A DNA stretch of 64,000 bases from Cellulomonas composti (GCF_007990245.1 NZ_BJWG01000001.1:124001-188000); one strand, 5' to 3'. Shown: positions 41,801 to 49,097, numbered from the stretch's first letter. Numbers and translations are program-made. The notes: generated by a model from the sequence alone, not told the origin.

Positions 41801-42780
41801 CCCTTGTTGTTCGTCGGGTCGATCGCCCACACCGTCCACCAGTACACGGCGTCGGGCCACTGCTCGGTCGGGACGTAGGTCGTCGCCGTCGTGTCGGCGT
41901 ACTCGAGGATCGTCGTGACGTTGGTGCCGTCCGAGGCCGAACCGATCTCGATGTGGTACTTGACCGCCCCGGCGACCGGGGTCCAGCTGAACTTGGGGTC
42001 GCTGTAGACCTGGCCCGGATCGGTCGGGCTGAGCAGCGTCGGCGTGGACGCGTTCGTCGGCCAGACGACCGAGAACTGCTGCACCGATGAGGCCGGACCG
42101 CTGAAGTTCGAGGTCGAGCTGGCCCCGGTGGCGGGCGCGAAGTTCGCGGCGACCCGCCAGCTCCAGACGATGTCGTCGGCGCCGCTCTTGCGGTTGAGCA
42201 TCGCGGCCGGTGTGTAGCTCGTGCCCTCGACCGTCGAGCTGTACGTCGTCGAGCCCGTGGGGAAGCCCGGGTCGGAGGAGTAGGTGATCGTGTAGCTGAT
42301 CGCACCGGGAACCGGCGTCCAGGTGAACTGGACCGGGTCGGGGTAGGTCACCACGCCGCCGTCGGCCGGCATCAGCAGCGTCGGGGCGGGCGCAGGGTCC
42401 GCCCAGATCGCCTGGACGTCGGACGCATCGCCCACGGTGCTGCCGGACAGTGCGAACACGCGCCAGTACAGGTCGCGGCCCAGGATCGAGCCGAGCTGCG
42501 TCAGCGGCACCCAGCTGCGCGCGTAGGTCTGGGTCGTCGCCACGATGGTCCCGGTGCTGAACGACGGGTCGGTCGCGAGGTCGATCTTGTACTGGGTCGC
42601 GCCCTCGACGGCCTCCCAGGACAGGATCGGGTCGTCGCCGGTCGTGCCGTAGGTCAGGCCCGTCGGCGCCGCCGGGACGAACGCGACGGTGGCGGCCGAG
42701 GCCGGCACCGCCGCAGCCGCAGCACCGGCGATGACGAGCGCCGCGGACACGGCGAATGCGGCCGTTCGACGAAGCAACAC
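38875..42780 (-). CDS. Large secreted fibronectin type III repeat protein
   Basis: 1301 residues. A signal peptide (LLRRTAAFAVSAALVIAGA, cleavage near PASAA) is followed by about twelve Fn3-like beta modules of 85-110 residues, recognisable by repeated strands such as PILSWEAVEGATQYKI, QFTWTPVPGAISYTI, KVSWVRGADGGAAITGYHV and ITVTWVKPSDNGSPLTGFTV. No LPxTG motif, membrane anchor or catalytic domain is visible, and the chain ends in a last Fn3 module. A surface or matrix adhesin, or a carbohydrate-binding scaffold, are the options. GTG 42780 follows GGGGAGG. It interrupts the shikimate genes on the opposite strand. A weak sigma-28-like promoter precedes it. Confidence 0.85.
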   Translation of the reverse strand: MLLRRTAAFAVSAALVIAGAAAAAVPASAATVAFVPAAPTGLTYGTTGDDPILSWEAVEGATQYKIDLATDPSFSTGTIVATTQTYARSWVPLTQLGSILGRDLYWRVFALSGSTVGDASDVQAIWADPAPAPTLLMPADGGVVTYPDPVQFTWTPVPGAISYTITYSSDPGFPTGSTTYSSTVEGTSYTPAAMLNRKSGADDIVWSWRVAANFAPATGASSTSNFSGPASSVQQFSVVWPTNASTPTLLSPTDPGQVYSDPKFSWTPVAGAVKYHIEIGSASDGTNVTTILEYADTTATTYVPTEQWPDAVYWWTVWAIDPTNNKGGTPTPVSFTKAWGTQTGASIATASYTPAYPVPTFGSLPGAEETVVPLDELELTWQPLPRATLYEVEVVPHNGQPRLTCRTASTSATIIETAAPGSVSSEYAAGYGRCLWSTTAIARIQPGVEYTWRVRAVDFAGNAPDPLQGNGYTSGTRISPWSDPEGSDTSRERHFQVSEPPATGAVTSGADMAAWATERLASASKAAPEFRWNRVNGANVYDVDVYRDAALTNHVASFRTPQTVLRVNGVFDDTTAGGYYWTVRAAYTPDWTNFVYPGGSVSSDPVDWTKLSTPSDFVGVTPVTQLANGSVLLAWRPQAQSAPADGGSRGYRVQIFKSTDESLGSIDVENPWFVAANPINGKALTAGGYKFRVAPLDALGEPGSYSAKVSFDVAVPAPTALTAEVGAGDGAAAATSVRLTWANTSPYTKFVVDYAPHGTATWTTAPGTLVQTGTAVTNLAPGDYDWRVTTYLDATGTSRSAATYGETFTIAGPAPTPTTPVGATLTTADRRLSWEAVPGASRYLVRIADTSTAATTTSYTETAATSLVLPTNLVFGKQYYWTVAAVPEKKSTSSARVVLGISAPRAFQVVTPPGPITLATPKVTGTSIALSWTALTGAGAGSSQAPQYRLAYRAKNTTGTPDEWQVVELGSGVAATTLTGLALAQTYELKLMAYNAEGSGPWTSTREATTASLPGAVGNLLATPGYESLKVSWVRGADGGAAITGYHVQYRVAGTDVWSDAPGTTTSTSTTTTVTGLSGQKSYEVQVAAINAAGEGAIAITTAVTIGAPGKPRTVAVKRGDRSATVTWAAPAVNGGAAISGYLVDVRSYNATTKTWGAWATKLRPVASVTSAVVPSLVNGTKYQIRMASKTVYAQSAYTSVYTVTPAGLPSAPTSVKATAVKGKITVTWVKPSDNGSPLTGFTVQYSTNGTTWKNLASKTATTTKVDWTGATKGTRYYFRVLAKNAVGTSSPSSSAFVTAL

Positions 42781-42815
42781 GGGACCTCCCCTGAGACGTG
42801 ACACAACCCGACGTG

Positions 42816-42844
42816 ATCTCGGCACGCCCGGACGTGCGGCTGAG
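42816..42844 (-). promoter_or_regulatory. Weak sigma-28-like promoter of the Fn3 gene
   Basis: On the minus strand: CTCAGC, 15-bp spacer, GCCGAGAT, 36 bp before the GTG at 42780. It has the spacing of the pilus promoters but two changed bases in each box. Confidence 0.3.
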
Positions 42845-42966
42845 CGCGCATGCCCGATTGCGGCCGCGTTCACCCGGATGCCACGCCCGGCGCTGTGCCC
42901 TGGCCGTGGCCGGAGGCGCATCGTGCGCGGCGACGGGCGCCAGCACGACGCGGACGGCGGTGCGAG

Positions 42967-42972
42967 TACCCT
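42967..42972 (+). promoter_or_regulatory. -10 box of a leaderless aroK transcript
   Basis: TACCCT lies 6 nt before the aroK GTG, with no ribosome site between. Confidence 0.5.
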
Positions 42973-42978
42973 CGCGGC

Positions 42979-43554
42979 GTGCCTCATCACGACGTCCCGG
43001 GACCGCGGATCGTGCTCGTCGGACCACCCGGCGCCGGCAAGACGACCGTCGGCACCGCCCTCGCGCAGCGGTGGCAGCTCACGGTGCGGGACACCGACGC
43101 CGACGTCGAGGCGACGGCCGCGAAGCCGATCGGCGAGATCTTCGTCGACGACGGCGAACCTGCGTTCCGGGCGCTCGAGCGCGACGCCGTGGCCCGCGCG
43201 GTCGCGGAGCACGACGGGGTGCTGGCGCTGGGCGGCGGCGCGGTGCTCGACGAGGGCACGCAGTCAGTCCTCGCGGCCTACCGTGAGGCCGGCGGCGTCG
43301 TCGTGTTCCTCGACGTGACGCTCGCGCACGCGGTGCCGCGCGTCGGGCTCAACCAGTCGCGGCCGCTGCTGCTGGGCAACCCCCGCGCGCAGTGGTCGGC
43401 GCTCATGGAGGCCCGGCGGCCGGTGTACAACGAGGTCGCGACCGTGCGCGTGCTCACGGACGGGCTCAAGCCGGCGGAGGTCGCCGAGCAGATCGAACGG
43501 GAGCTCGCGGGCCTGCGGCTCGCGCGGGAGGCGGGGGAGCAGGCAGATGACTGA
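42979..43554 (+). CDS. aroK: Shikimate kinase
   Basis: ATP-dependent phosphorylation of shikimate. 191 residues. Walker A GPPGAGKTTVG (near residue 15), the shikimate-binding DTDADVEA, GEPAFRALERDA and LALGGGAVLDEG, and the lid/adenine motif NQSRPLLLGNPRAQW. The GTG at 42979 is set by the TACCCT box 6 nt upstream and by the usual distance to the P-loop. Overlaps aroB by eight bases. Confidence 0.96.
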   Translation: MPHHDVPGPRIVLVGPPGAGKTTVGTALAQRWQLTVRDTDADVEATAAKPIGEIFVDDGEPAFRALERDAVARAVAEHDGVLALGGGAVLDEGTQSVLAAYREAGGVVVFLDVTLAHAVPRVGLNQSRPLLLGNPRAQWSALMEARRPVYNEVATVRVLTDGLKPAEVAEQIERELAGLRLAREAGEQADD

Positions 43555-44668
43555 GGTCCGTACGGTCACGGTGGCCGGTGAGCGTCCCTACGACGTCGTG
43601 ATCGGGCGGCACCTGCTGGGGGAGATCGCACCGCTGCTCGGGACGGGTGTGCGCCGCGTGCTCGTCGTGCACCCCGCGGCGCTCGCGACGACGGCCGACA
43701 CCGTGCTGGAGGACCTGCGCGCGGCCGGGTACGAGGCGTTCGGCGCCGAGGTGCCCGACGCCGAGGCGGCCAAGACCGCGCAGGTCGCGGCCTTCCTGTG
43801 GGGTGTGCTCGGCCAGGCGGACTTCACGCGTTCCGACGCGATCGTCGCGGTCGGCGGCGGTGCCACGACGGACCTGGCGGGGTTCGTCGCCGCGACCTGG
43901 TTGCGCGGCATCCAGGTGGTGCAGGTCCCGACGACCGTGCTCGCGATGGTCGACGCCGCCGTGGGCGGCAAGACGGGCATCAACACCGCCGAGGGCAAGA
44001 ACCTGGTCGGGGCGTTCCATCCGCCCGCGGGCGTGCTGTGCGACCTCGCCGCACTGTCCTCGATGGCGCCGTTCGACTTCGTCGCCGGGCTCGCGGAGAT
44101 CGTCAAGGCCGGCTTCATCGCCGACGAGCGCATCCTCGAGCTGGTCGAGGCGAACGTCGCGCTGCTGCGGGACCCGGCCGCCGCGGCCGGCTCCGACGTG
44201 CTGCTCGAGCTCGTCGAACGCGCCGTCGTCGTGAAGGCGGACGTCGTCGGACAGGACCTGCGCGAGGCGGACCTGCGCGAGATCCTCAACTACGGGCACA
44301 CGTTCGGGCACGCGGTCGAGCAGGTCGAGCGCTACCAGTGGCGGCACGGCGCCGCCGTCTCGGTGGGCATGGTCTACGTCGCCGAGCTCGCGCGCCTCGC
44401 CGGGCGGCTGTCCGACGACGTGGTGGCGCGGCATCGCGCCGTGCTGACCGCGCTGGGCCTGCCGACGACCTACCGCGGCGACCGCTGGGAGCAGCTGCTC
44501 AGCGCCATGCGGCGCGACAAGAAGTCCCGCGGCGACCTGCTGCGGTTCGTCGTGCTCGAGGGCGTCGGGCGGCCGGTGCGGCTCGAAGGCCCCGACCCGA
44601 CGCTCCTGGTCGCCGCGTACGCCGAGATCGCCGAGGGTGCGGTCCGGTCGTCGGCCATCTCGCTGTAG
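43547..44668 (+). CDS. aroB: 3-dehydroquinate synthase
   Basis: Second step of the shikimate pathway, DAHP to 3-dehydroquinate, NAD- and metal-dependent. 373 residues. Motifs: AVGGGATTDLAGFVAATWLR (NAD binding, near residue 100), AAVGGKTGINTAEGKN, and the metal-ligand LNYGHTFGHAVE (near 247). The RRDKKSRG lysine-rich stretch is near 325. GGGGGAG lies before the ATG, which is inside the end of aroK. Confidence 0.97.
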   Translation: MTEVRTVTVAGERPYDVVIGRHLLGEIAPLLGTGVRRVLVVHPAALATTADTVLEDLRAAGYEAFGAEVPDAEAAKTAQVAAFLWGVLGQADFTRSDAIVAVGGGATTDLAGFVAATWLRGIQVVQVPTTVLAMVDAAVGGKTGINTAEGKNLVGAFHPPAGVLCDLAALSSMAPFDFVAGLAEIVKAGFIADERILELVEANVALLRDPAAAAGSDVLLELVERAVVVKADVVGQDLREADLREILNYGHTFGHAVEQVERYQWRHGAAVSVGMVYVAELARLAGRLSDDVVARHRAVLTALGLPTTYRGDRWEQLLSAMRRDKKSRGDLLRFVVLEGVGRPVRLEGPDPTLLVAAYAEIAEGAVRSSAISL

Positions 44669-44709
44669 CGCGTGCCGCACGTCACGCGTTCGCGGCTGTC
44701 GTCGTCCCC

Positions 44710-44715
44710 TAGGCT
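44710..44715 (+). promoter_or_regulatory. -10 box of a leaderless aroQ transcript
   Basis: TAGGCT lies 6 nt before the aroQ ATG; the 53-bp gap after aroB has no ribosome site. The same hexamer serves pyk. Confidence 0.6.
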
Positions 44716-44721
44716 GCCCGC

Positions 44722-45174
44722 ATGACGCGTGTGCTGGTGCTCAACGGACCCAACCTCGGGCGCCTCGGGGCGCGCGAGCCGGAGGTCTACGGGTCCGCCT
44801 CGCACGACGACCTGGTCGCGGCCGTCGCCGGCTGGGCCGCCGAGCTCGGACTGGCCGCCGAGGTGCGCCGCACCGACTCCGAGTCCGAGCTCGTCGGCTG
44901 GCTGCACGAGGCGGTCGACACCCGCTGCGACGTGGTGCTCAACCCCGCGGCGTTCACGCACTACTCCTACGCGCTGCGCGACGCGGCCGCACAGGTCACG
45001 GCCGCCGGCCTACGCCTCGTCGAGGTGCACATCAGCAACCCGTACGCGCGTGAGACGTTCCGCCACGTGTCGGTCATCGGCCCGATCGCCTCGGGCACGG
45101 TCGCAGGCTTCGGCTTCGACTCCTACCGCTTGGCCCTCTCGGCCCTCTCCCCACCTTCTTCCCGCAGCGTGTGA
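44722..45174 (+). CDS. aroQ: Type II 3-dehydroquinate dehydratase
   Basis: Third step of the shikimate pathway. 150 residues, a normal dodecameric type II enzyme. Motifs: [20 protein letters not shown] with the catalytic Tyr at its end (near residue 24), [26 protein letters not shown] with the catalytic His, and [17 protein letters not shown] palindromic element begins on the stop codon. Confidence 0.96.
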   Translation: MTRVLVLNGPNLGRLGAREPEVYGSASHDDLVAAVAGWAAELGLAAEVRRTDSESELVGWLHEAVDTRCDVVLNPAAFTHYSYALRDAAAQVTAAGLRLVEVHISNPYARETFRHVSVIGPIASGTVAGFGFDSYRLALSALSPPSSRSV

Positions 45175-45209
45175 GGAACTGGCCACGCTCAGTGGCCGAT
45201 TCCTCTCAC
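45171..45209 (+). repeat. Palindromic element at the aroQ stop, divergent family member
   Basis: GAGGAA-N2-GGCCAC-N5-GTGGCC-N2-TTCCTC forms a hairpin that begins on the aroQ stop codon and can act as terminator. The same core (GAGGAA, GGCCAC, GTGGCC) occurs in four further elements between 46326 and 47294. Confidence 0.6.
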
Positions 45210-45283
45210 GGGCGGGCACCTGTGGACGGTGACGGACGGGTCGACGGGAGTTGCGGGATCGTCGGGGCGTGGAGAAGGGGTGG

Positions 45284-46162
45284 GTGCCTCGCGCCGCGGT
45301 GAACCGCGTGTTCACCGCCAGGCAGGCGTACGACGAGGGCCGCACACGTCGGCAGGTGCGCCACGCGATCGACTCGGGCCGCTGGCGGCGGCTGGTCGGC
45401 GACGCGCTCGTCGAGGCGGACGTGCCGGCCACACCGCAGCGGCTCGCTCTGGGCGCGGTGCTCACCTGGCCGGCGGCGACGGTCGCGTTCACCACGGCCG
45501 CGCTCGTGCACGGCCTGCCGGTCGAGGACGACGACAAGGTGCACGTCTTCGTTCCCACCCGCCGCCCTGCGCGCGGCAGGCTGACGCCGCATCTGGTGCC
45601 GGTGGGCTTCCGCGACCGTCAACGACTCGGACCGGGCTCCGTCACGACGAGGTGGCGCACGGTGATCGACTGCCTCGGCCGGCTCGACCCCGACGAGAGC
45701 GACCGGCTCCTCGCCTGGGTCGCGGCGCACGACACACTGCCGACCGCCGAGCTCGAGCGGTGGCTCGCGGAGCATCCCGGCGCGCTCGGCAATGCGCGGC
45801 GACGGGTCGCACTGCGGCGGTTGCGCAGCGGTGCGGTCAGCGTCGCGGAGGAGCGGCTGCTCGCGATCCTGCGTCGAGCGGGGATCAAGGGCTGGCGGGC
45901 CAACGTGCCGCTGTACGACGAGATCGGTGTGTGGGCCCGGGCGGACGTGTGGTTCGCCGCGGTGCGGCTCGTGCTGGAGGTTGACGGTGAGGAGGCGCAC
46001 CGGGGTCGGTTCCAGCAGGACCGCACCCGGCAGAACGCGTTGGTCGCGGCCGGGTGCACGGTGTTGCGCTACACCTGGGCCGACCTCACGGCGCGTCCCC
46101 TGGCCGTGGCCGAGGAGATCGACGGGGTGCTGACTGCGCTGCTGCACAAGCGGTCGGCCTAG
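45284..46162 (+). CDS. DUF559-type nuclease-like protein with AbiEi-like N-terminus
   Basis: 292 residues. The first 180 or so resemble the winged-helix start of AbiEi/type IV antitoxin-like proteins (TARQAYDEGRTRRQVRHAI, then GDALVEA). The last 110 form a Vsr-like DUF559 domain of the PD-(D/E)XK fold: Glu in SVAEERLLAILRRAG, Asp in ARADVWF, LVLEVDGEEAHRG, then DRTRQNALVAAG and VLRYTWADL. Many actinobacteria carry several such proteins; nuclease activity has not been shown. GTG 45284 is preferred because AGAAGGGG lies 4 nt upstream; TTG 45251 and GTG 45269 are alternatives. Confidence 0.78.
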   Translation: MPRAAVNRVFTARQAYDEGRTRRQVRHAIDSGRWRRLVGDALVEADVPATPQRLALGAVLTWPAATVAFTTAALVHGLPVEDDDKVHVFVPTRRPARGRLTPHLVPVGFRDRQRLGPGSVTTRWRTVIDCLGRLDPDESDRLLAWVAAHDTLPTAELERWLAEHPGALGNARRRVALRRLRSGAVSVAEERLLAILRRAGIKGWRANVPLYDEIGVWARADVWFAAVRLVLEVDGEEAHRGRFQQDRTRQNALVAAGCTVLRYTWADLTARPLAVAEEIDGVLTALLHKRSA

Positions 46163-46173
46163 TCTCGTCCTCC

Positions 46174-46219
46174 ACAAGTCATCACACTTGTTGTCTCTCG
46201 AACAAGCATGACCACTTGT
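46174..46219 (+). promoter_or_regulatory. Cluster of ACAAGT/ACTTGT half-sites before the satD-like gene
   Basis: Four half-sites stand in alternating orientation: ACAAGT 46174, ACTTGT 46186, AACAAG 46201, ACTTGT 46214. Two form CTTGTT-N8-AACAAG. The stretch is unusually AT-rich for this genome and lies in the only gap before the SatD-like gene, which suits an operator or an activator site with the promoter inside. Confidence 0.5.
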
Positions 46220-46250
46220 ACTCCCACGGACAACGGGGCAGGCTGGTCCC

Positions 46251-46892
46251 ATGTTCGTCATCACCGCCGACCAACGCGCCTCCCGCCGCACAGGAGACCG
46301 AGTCCCGCACCTCCTGGCGGACCTCGAGCGTGCGAGGAAGTGGCCAGGAATCGTGGCCAATCCTTCGCACGATCGCGATCCGGGGCTGGTGCTGGGGTTC
46401 GAGCGGACGGTAGGGGACGAGGTGCAGGCCGTCGCGCGGTCCGCCGGGCTCGTCGTCGACGTCGTGCTGTGGATGCTGCGGCGTGGCGGGTGGAGCGTCG
46501 GGATCGGGTGCGGCGCGGTGGACGAGCCGATGCCCGCGAGCCCGCGGGAGGCGGCAGGCCCGGCGTTCGTGCTCGCACGCGAGGCGGTCGAGGCCGCCAA
46601 GAGTCGACAGCGCATGGTGCCGTTGGCCGTGAGGGGGTCCGACGAGGGTGCGGCGCTCGACGCCGAAGCCGTCCTGATGCTGGTCGCGGCGACCGGCGCC
46701 CGTCGATCGGCGGCCGGCTGGGAGGCGGTCGACGCCGTGGAGGAGGCCGGGGGAACGCGCCAGGAGGACGTCGCCGCGCGCCTGGGCATCTCGCAGCAGG
46801 CCGTCAGCCAGCGCCTGCGCACCGCCCTCTACGACGAGACCCGTGCAGCCACCCGCGCCGCCACCCACCTCCTCACCACCGCCCACCCCTGA
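46251..46892 (+). CDS. SatD-family protein with C-terminal HTH
   Basis: 213 residues. The pattern FVITADQRASRR at the start, FERTVGDEVQAV near residue 50, WSVGIGCGAVDEP near 80 and AAGPAFVLAREAVEAAK near 103 matches the SatD family (first described next to the sat genes of Streptococcus mutans; function unclear, cyclase-like fold suspected). A helix-turn-helix (VAARLGISQQAVSQRLRTAL) near residue 180 suggests DNA binding. Residues 26-44 are encoded by a copy of the palindromic repeat found around this gene. No good ribosome site is seen before the ATG. Half-sites upstream suggest autoregulation. Confidence 0.72.
   Translation: MFVITADQRASRRTGDRVPHLLADLERARKWPGIVANPSHDRDPGLVLGFERTVGDEVQAVARSAGLVVDVVLWMLRRGGWSVGIGCGAVDEPMPASPREAAGPAFVLAREAVEAAKSRQRMVPLAVRGSDEGAALDAEAVLMLVAATGARRSAAGWEAVDAVEEAGGTRQEDVAARLGISQQAVSQRLRTALYDETRAATRAATHLLTTAHP
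46326..46380 (+). repeat. Palindromic element inside the satD-like reading frame
   Basis: About 55 bp that match the elements at 46948, 47092 and 47236 at roughly four of five positions, including GTGCGAGGAA, GGCCA, GAATCGTGGCC and TTCG. GTGCGAGGA and TCCTTCGCAC form the outer arms. It is translated as part of the protein. Confidence 0.6.
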
Positions 46893-47395
46893 CCCACCCA
46901 CCCCGACCCGCCCGCCCCGACCCACCCGCACCCAGGCGCCTCACGCGGATCGTGCGAGGAATAGGCCACGAATCGTGGCCGAATCTTCGAACGACCGCGA
47001 TCGGTGCGTCGGCGTCCGCCCGCCCGGCCGCCTCTCAGCTGCCCCAGCCCGCCCGACCGCTGCGCCACCTGCACTCAGGCGGCCCGATGGGGATCGTGCG
47101 AGGAATGGGCCACGAATCGTGGCCGAATCTTCGAACGACCGCGATCGGTGCGCCGGCGTCCGCCCGCCCGGCCGCCCCGCAGCGGTCCCCGTCCGCCCGG
47201 GCGCTGCGCCACCTGCACTCAGGCGGCCCGATGGGGATCGTGCGAGGAATGGGCCACGAATTGTGGCCGAATCTTCGAACGATCCCGATCGGTGTGGTGG
47301 GTGGGTGGGAGTCGGCGGGGTGCGGGGTGGGTGCGGGGGAGGCGGGGATGTGGTTGTGTGCCTGCGGCGGAGTCGTCGCGACGGAGGGAGCTCGT
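46893..47395. other. Gap of about 500 bp with tandem repeats
   Basis: Between the satD-like gene and the next gene lie a C-rich run (46893-46947), 2.4 copies of a 144-bp repeat (46948-47294) and a G-rich stretch (47295-47380). Because 144 is a multiple of three, frames stay open on both strands, but there is no ribosome site, no recognisable protein and the frames only mirror the repeat. I see no gene here. Confidence 0.6.
46948..47294. repeat. 144-bp tandem repeat, 2.4 copies, each starting with the palindrome
   Basis: Units start at 46948, 47092 and 47236 (the last is cut off after about 59 bp). Each begins with the palindromic element: GATCGTGCGAGGAAT, then GGCCACGAATCGTGGCC (a 17-nt palindrome), then GAATCTTCGAACGA and GCGATCGG. 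Unit 3 differs from unit 2 by a T in the palindrome centre and a few bases at the end. The rest of the unit is C-rich spacer. Confidence 0.85.
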
Positions 47396-47965
47396 GTGCT
47401 GGACGCGGTCGTGGTGGTGCTCGCGCTGCTGGTCTCTGTGGGCGGCGGGTGGCTGGTCGTCGGCGGCACCCTGCGCCTGGCCTCGCACTCACCGGATGCC
47501 GGTGGCTCGGCGAGTGCTGCGGGCTCGTCGGGTGCCGCGGGCTCGTCGGGAGCGGGCGGGCCGGCAGCGGGTGGCGGGCCGGCGGCGTCCGCGGGTTCGA
47601 CAGGAGCGGGCGGGCCGGCGGCGGGTGGCGGGGCGGCTGTGTCCGCGGGTTCGGCGGGAGCGGCCGGAGCGGCCTCGTCGGCGGTTGGGGGTGCGGCCGG
47701 GTTGGACGGGCCCGACGGGGCGCGTGCGAAGGCGGTGCTGCGCGGCGGCACGTGGGTGGGTCTGCTCGAGCGGCTGGCCGTCACGGGGACCGTGCTGCTG
47801 GGGGAGCCGACCGGGATCGCTGTCGTCGTCGCGATCAAGGGCCTTGGCCGCTACCCGGAGCTGCGCGAGAACCCCGGTGCCTCGGAGCGGTTCGTGATCG
47901 GCACGCTCGCGTCGCTGGTCTGGGCCGTCGGCATCGGTGCGCTGGGGCGCGCGCTGCTCGTCTGA
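47396..47965 (+). CDS. Small membrane protein with Gly/Ala/Ser-rich linker
   Basis: 189 residues. One helix at the start (LDAVVVVLALLVSVGGGWLV), then about 75 residues of Gly, Ala and Ser repeats, then a conserved part: LRGGTWVGLLERLAVTGTVL, EPTGIAVVVAIKGLGRYPEL, ENPGASERFVIGTLASLVW, ending in a last helix. This C-terminal pattern is found in many actinobacterial and other bacterial membrane proteins without known function. GTG 47396 follows GGAGGG; the frame upstream runs through the repeats and is not used. Confidence 0.75.
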   Translation: MLDAVVVVLALLVSVGGGWLVVGGTLRLASHSPDAGGSASAAGSSGAAGSSGAGGPAAGGGPAASAGSTGAGGPAAGGGAAVSAGSAGAAGAASSAVGGAAGLDGPDGARAKAVLRGGTWVGLLERLAVTGTVLLGEPTGIAVVVAIKGLGRYPELRENPGASERFVIGTLASLVWAVGIGALGRALLV

Positions 47966-48115
47966 CGAGGTGCCGGACCGACCGGCCGGGGCGCGTCGCC
48001 GCTTGAGCGGGCGGTAGGATGACCGACGGCCTGCGGACGGACGTGCGACGGTGAGACCACCGACGAGTCCGGGACACCCGGGCCTCCGCCGAACCTCGAC
48101 AGGAAGCGACGAATC

Positions 48116-48679
48116 GTGGCGACCACCAACGACCTCAAGAACGGCATCGTGCTGCGCATCGACGGCCAGCTGTGGACCGTCATCGAGTTCCAGCACGTCA
48201 AGCCGGGCAAGGGCGGTGCGTTCGTGCGCACGAAGCTCAAGAACGTCCTGAGCGGCAAGGTCGTGGACCGCACGTTCAACGCCGGCATCAAGGTCGAGAC
48301 CGCGAGCGTCGACAAGCGCGACATGCAGTACCTGTACAAGGACGGCGACGACTTCGTGTTCATGGACACGGACACGTACGACCAGCTGCACGTCCCGGCC
48401 GCCACGGTCGGCGACGCGGCGAACTTCATGCTCGAGAACCAGACCGCGCTGGTCGCGACGAACGAGGGTGCGCCCCTGTACGTCGAGCTGCCGCCGTCGG
48501 TGGTCCTCGAGGTCACGTACACGGAGCCGGGCCTGCAGGGCGACCGCTCGAGCGCGGGCACCAAGCCGGCGACGCTCGAGACGGGCTACGAGATCCAGGT
48601 GCCGCTGTTCCTCGAGGCGAACACCAAGGTGAAGGTCGACACGCGTGACGGCAGCTACCTGGGCCGCGTGAACGACTGA
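48116..48679 (+). CDS. efp: Elongation factor P
   Basis: Binds ribosomes stalled at proline runs and helps peptide-bond formation. 187 residues, three beta-barrel domains. The tip loop of domain [17 protein letters not shown] (near residues 29-44), holds the lysine that acts at the peptidyl-transferase centre. The C-terminal [11 protein letters not shown] and GSYLGRV are typical. GTG 48116 follows AGGAAG. TAGGAT at 48015 may be the -10 box. The many Pro-rich arms encoded in this window (PilT, DUF4190 proteins) are likely to need EF-P. Confidence 0.97.
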   Translation: MATTNDLKNGIVLRIDGQLWTVIEFQHVKPGKGGAFVRTKLKNVLSGKVVDRTFNAGIKVETASVDKRDMQYLYKDGDDFVFMDTDTYDQLHVPAATVGDAANFMLENQTALVATNEGAPLYVELPPSVVLEVTYTEPGLQGDRSSAGTKPATLETGYEIQVPLFLEANTKVKVDTRDGSYLGRVND

Positions 48680-48680
48680 C

Positions 48681-49097
48681 GTGGGTGCGCGCACCAAGGC
48701 CCGCAAGCGGGCCCTCGACGTGCTGTTCGAGGCGGATCAGCGCGACCTCGTGCCGCTGACGCTGCTCGCGCAGCGCATCTCCGAACCGGGGACCGAGGCC
48801 GCACTGCCGCAGTACGCGGTCGAGATCGTCGAGGGCGTCGTCGCGCATCGTGACCGCATCGACGAGATCCTCGCGACCCACTCGCACGGCTGGACGATCG
48901 ATCGCATGCCCGCGGTCGACCGCGCGCTGCTGCGGATCGGCACGTGGGAGGTCCTGTTCAACGACGACGTCCCGGACGCGGTCGCCGTCGACGAGGCTGT
49001 CGACCTGGCCCGGTCGCTGTCGACGGACGACTCGCCCGGTTTCGTCAACGGGCTGCTGGGCCGTGTCGTCGACCTGAAGCCGACGCTGCTCGCCTGA
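48681..49097 (+). CDS. nusB: Transcription antitermination protein NusB
   Basis: Binds boxA RNA with NusE (ribosomal protein S10) in rRNA antitermination. 138 residues, all-helical. Motifs: ARKRALDVLFEADQRD at the start, MPAVDRALLRIGTWEVLF near 75, and DEAVDLARSLSTDDSPGFVNGLLGRV at the end. GTG one base after the efp stop; efp-nusB is a common actinobacterial pair. Confidence 0.96.
   Translation: MGARTKARKRALDVLFEADQRDLVPLTLLAQRISEPGTEAALPQYAVEIVEGVVAHRDRIDEILATHSHGWTIDRMPAVDRALLRIGTWEVLFNDDVPDAVAVDEAVDLARSLSTDDSPGFVNGLLGRVVDLKPTLLA

Noticed and set aside
46948..47294. CRISPR array
   Set aside because: Only 2.4 copies, 144-bp period, spacers themselves are repeats, and no cas genes nearby.
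46208..47395. Reading frame that runs upstream of the membrane-protein gene through the tandem repeats
   Set aside because: It is open only because the repeat length is a multiple of three; there is no start signal and the translation just repeats itself. The GTG at 47396 has its own ribosome site.
48105..48125. Further copy of the palindromic element at the efp start (ACGAATCGTGGC)
   Set aside because: Only the central 12 bases match; the outer arms are missing and the sequence is explained by the ribosome site and start codon.
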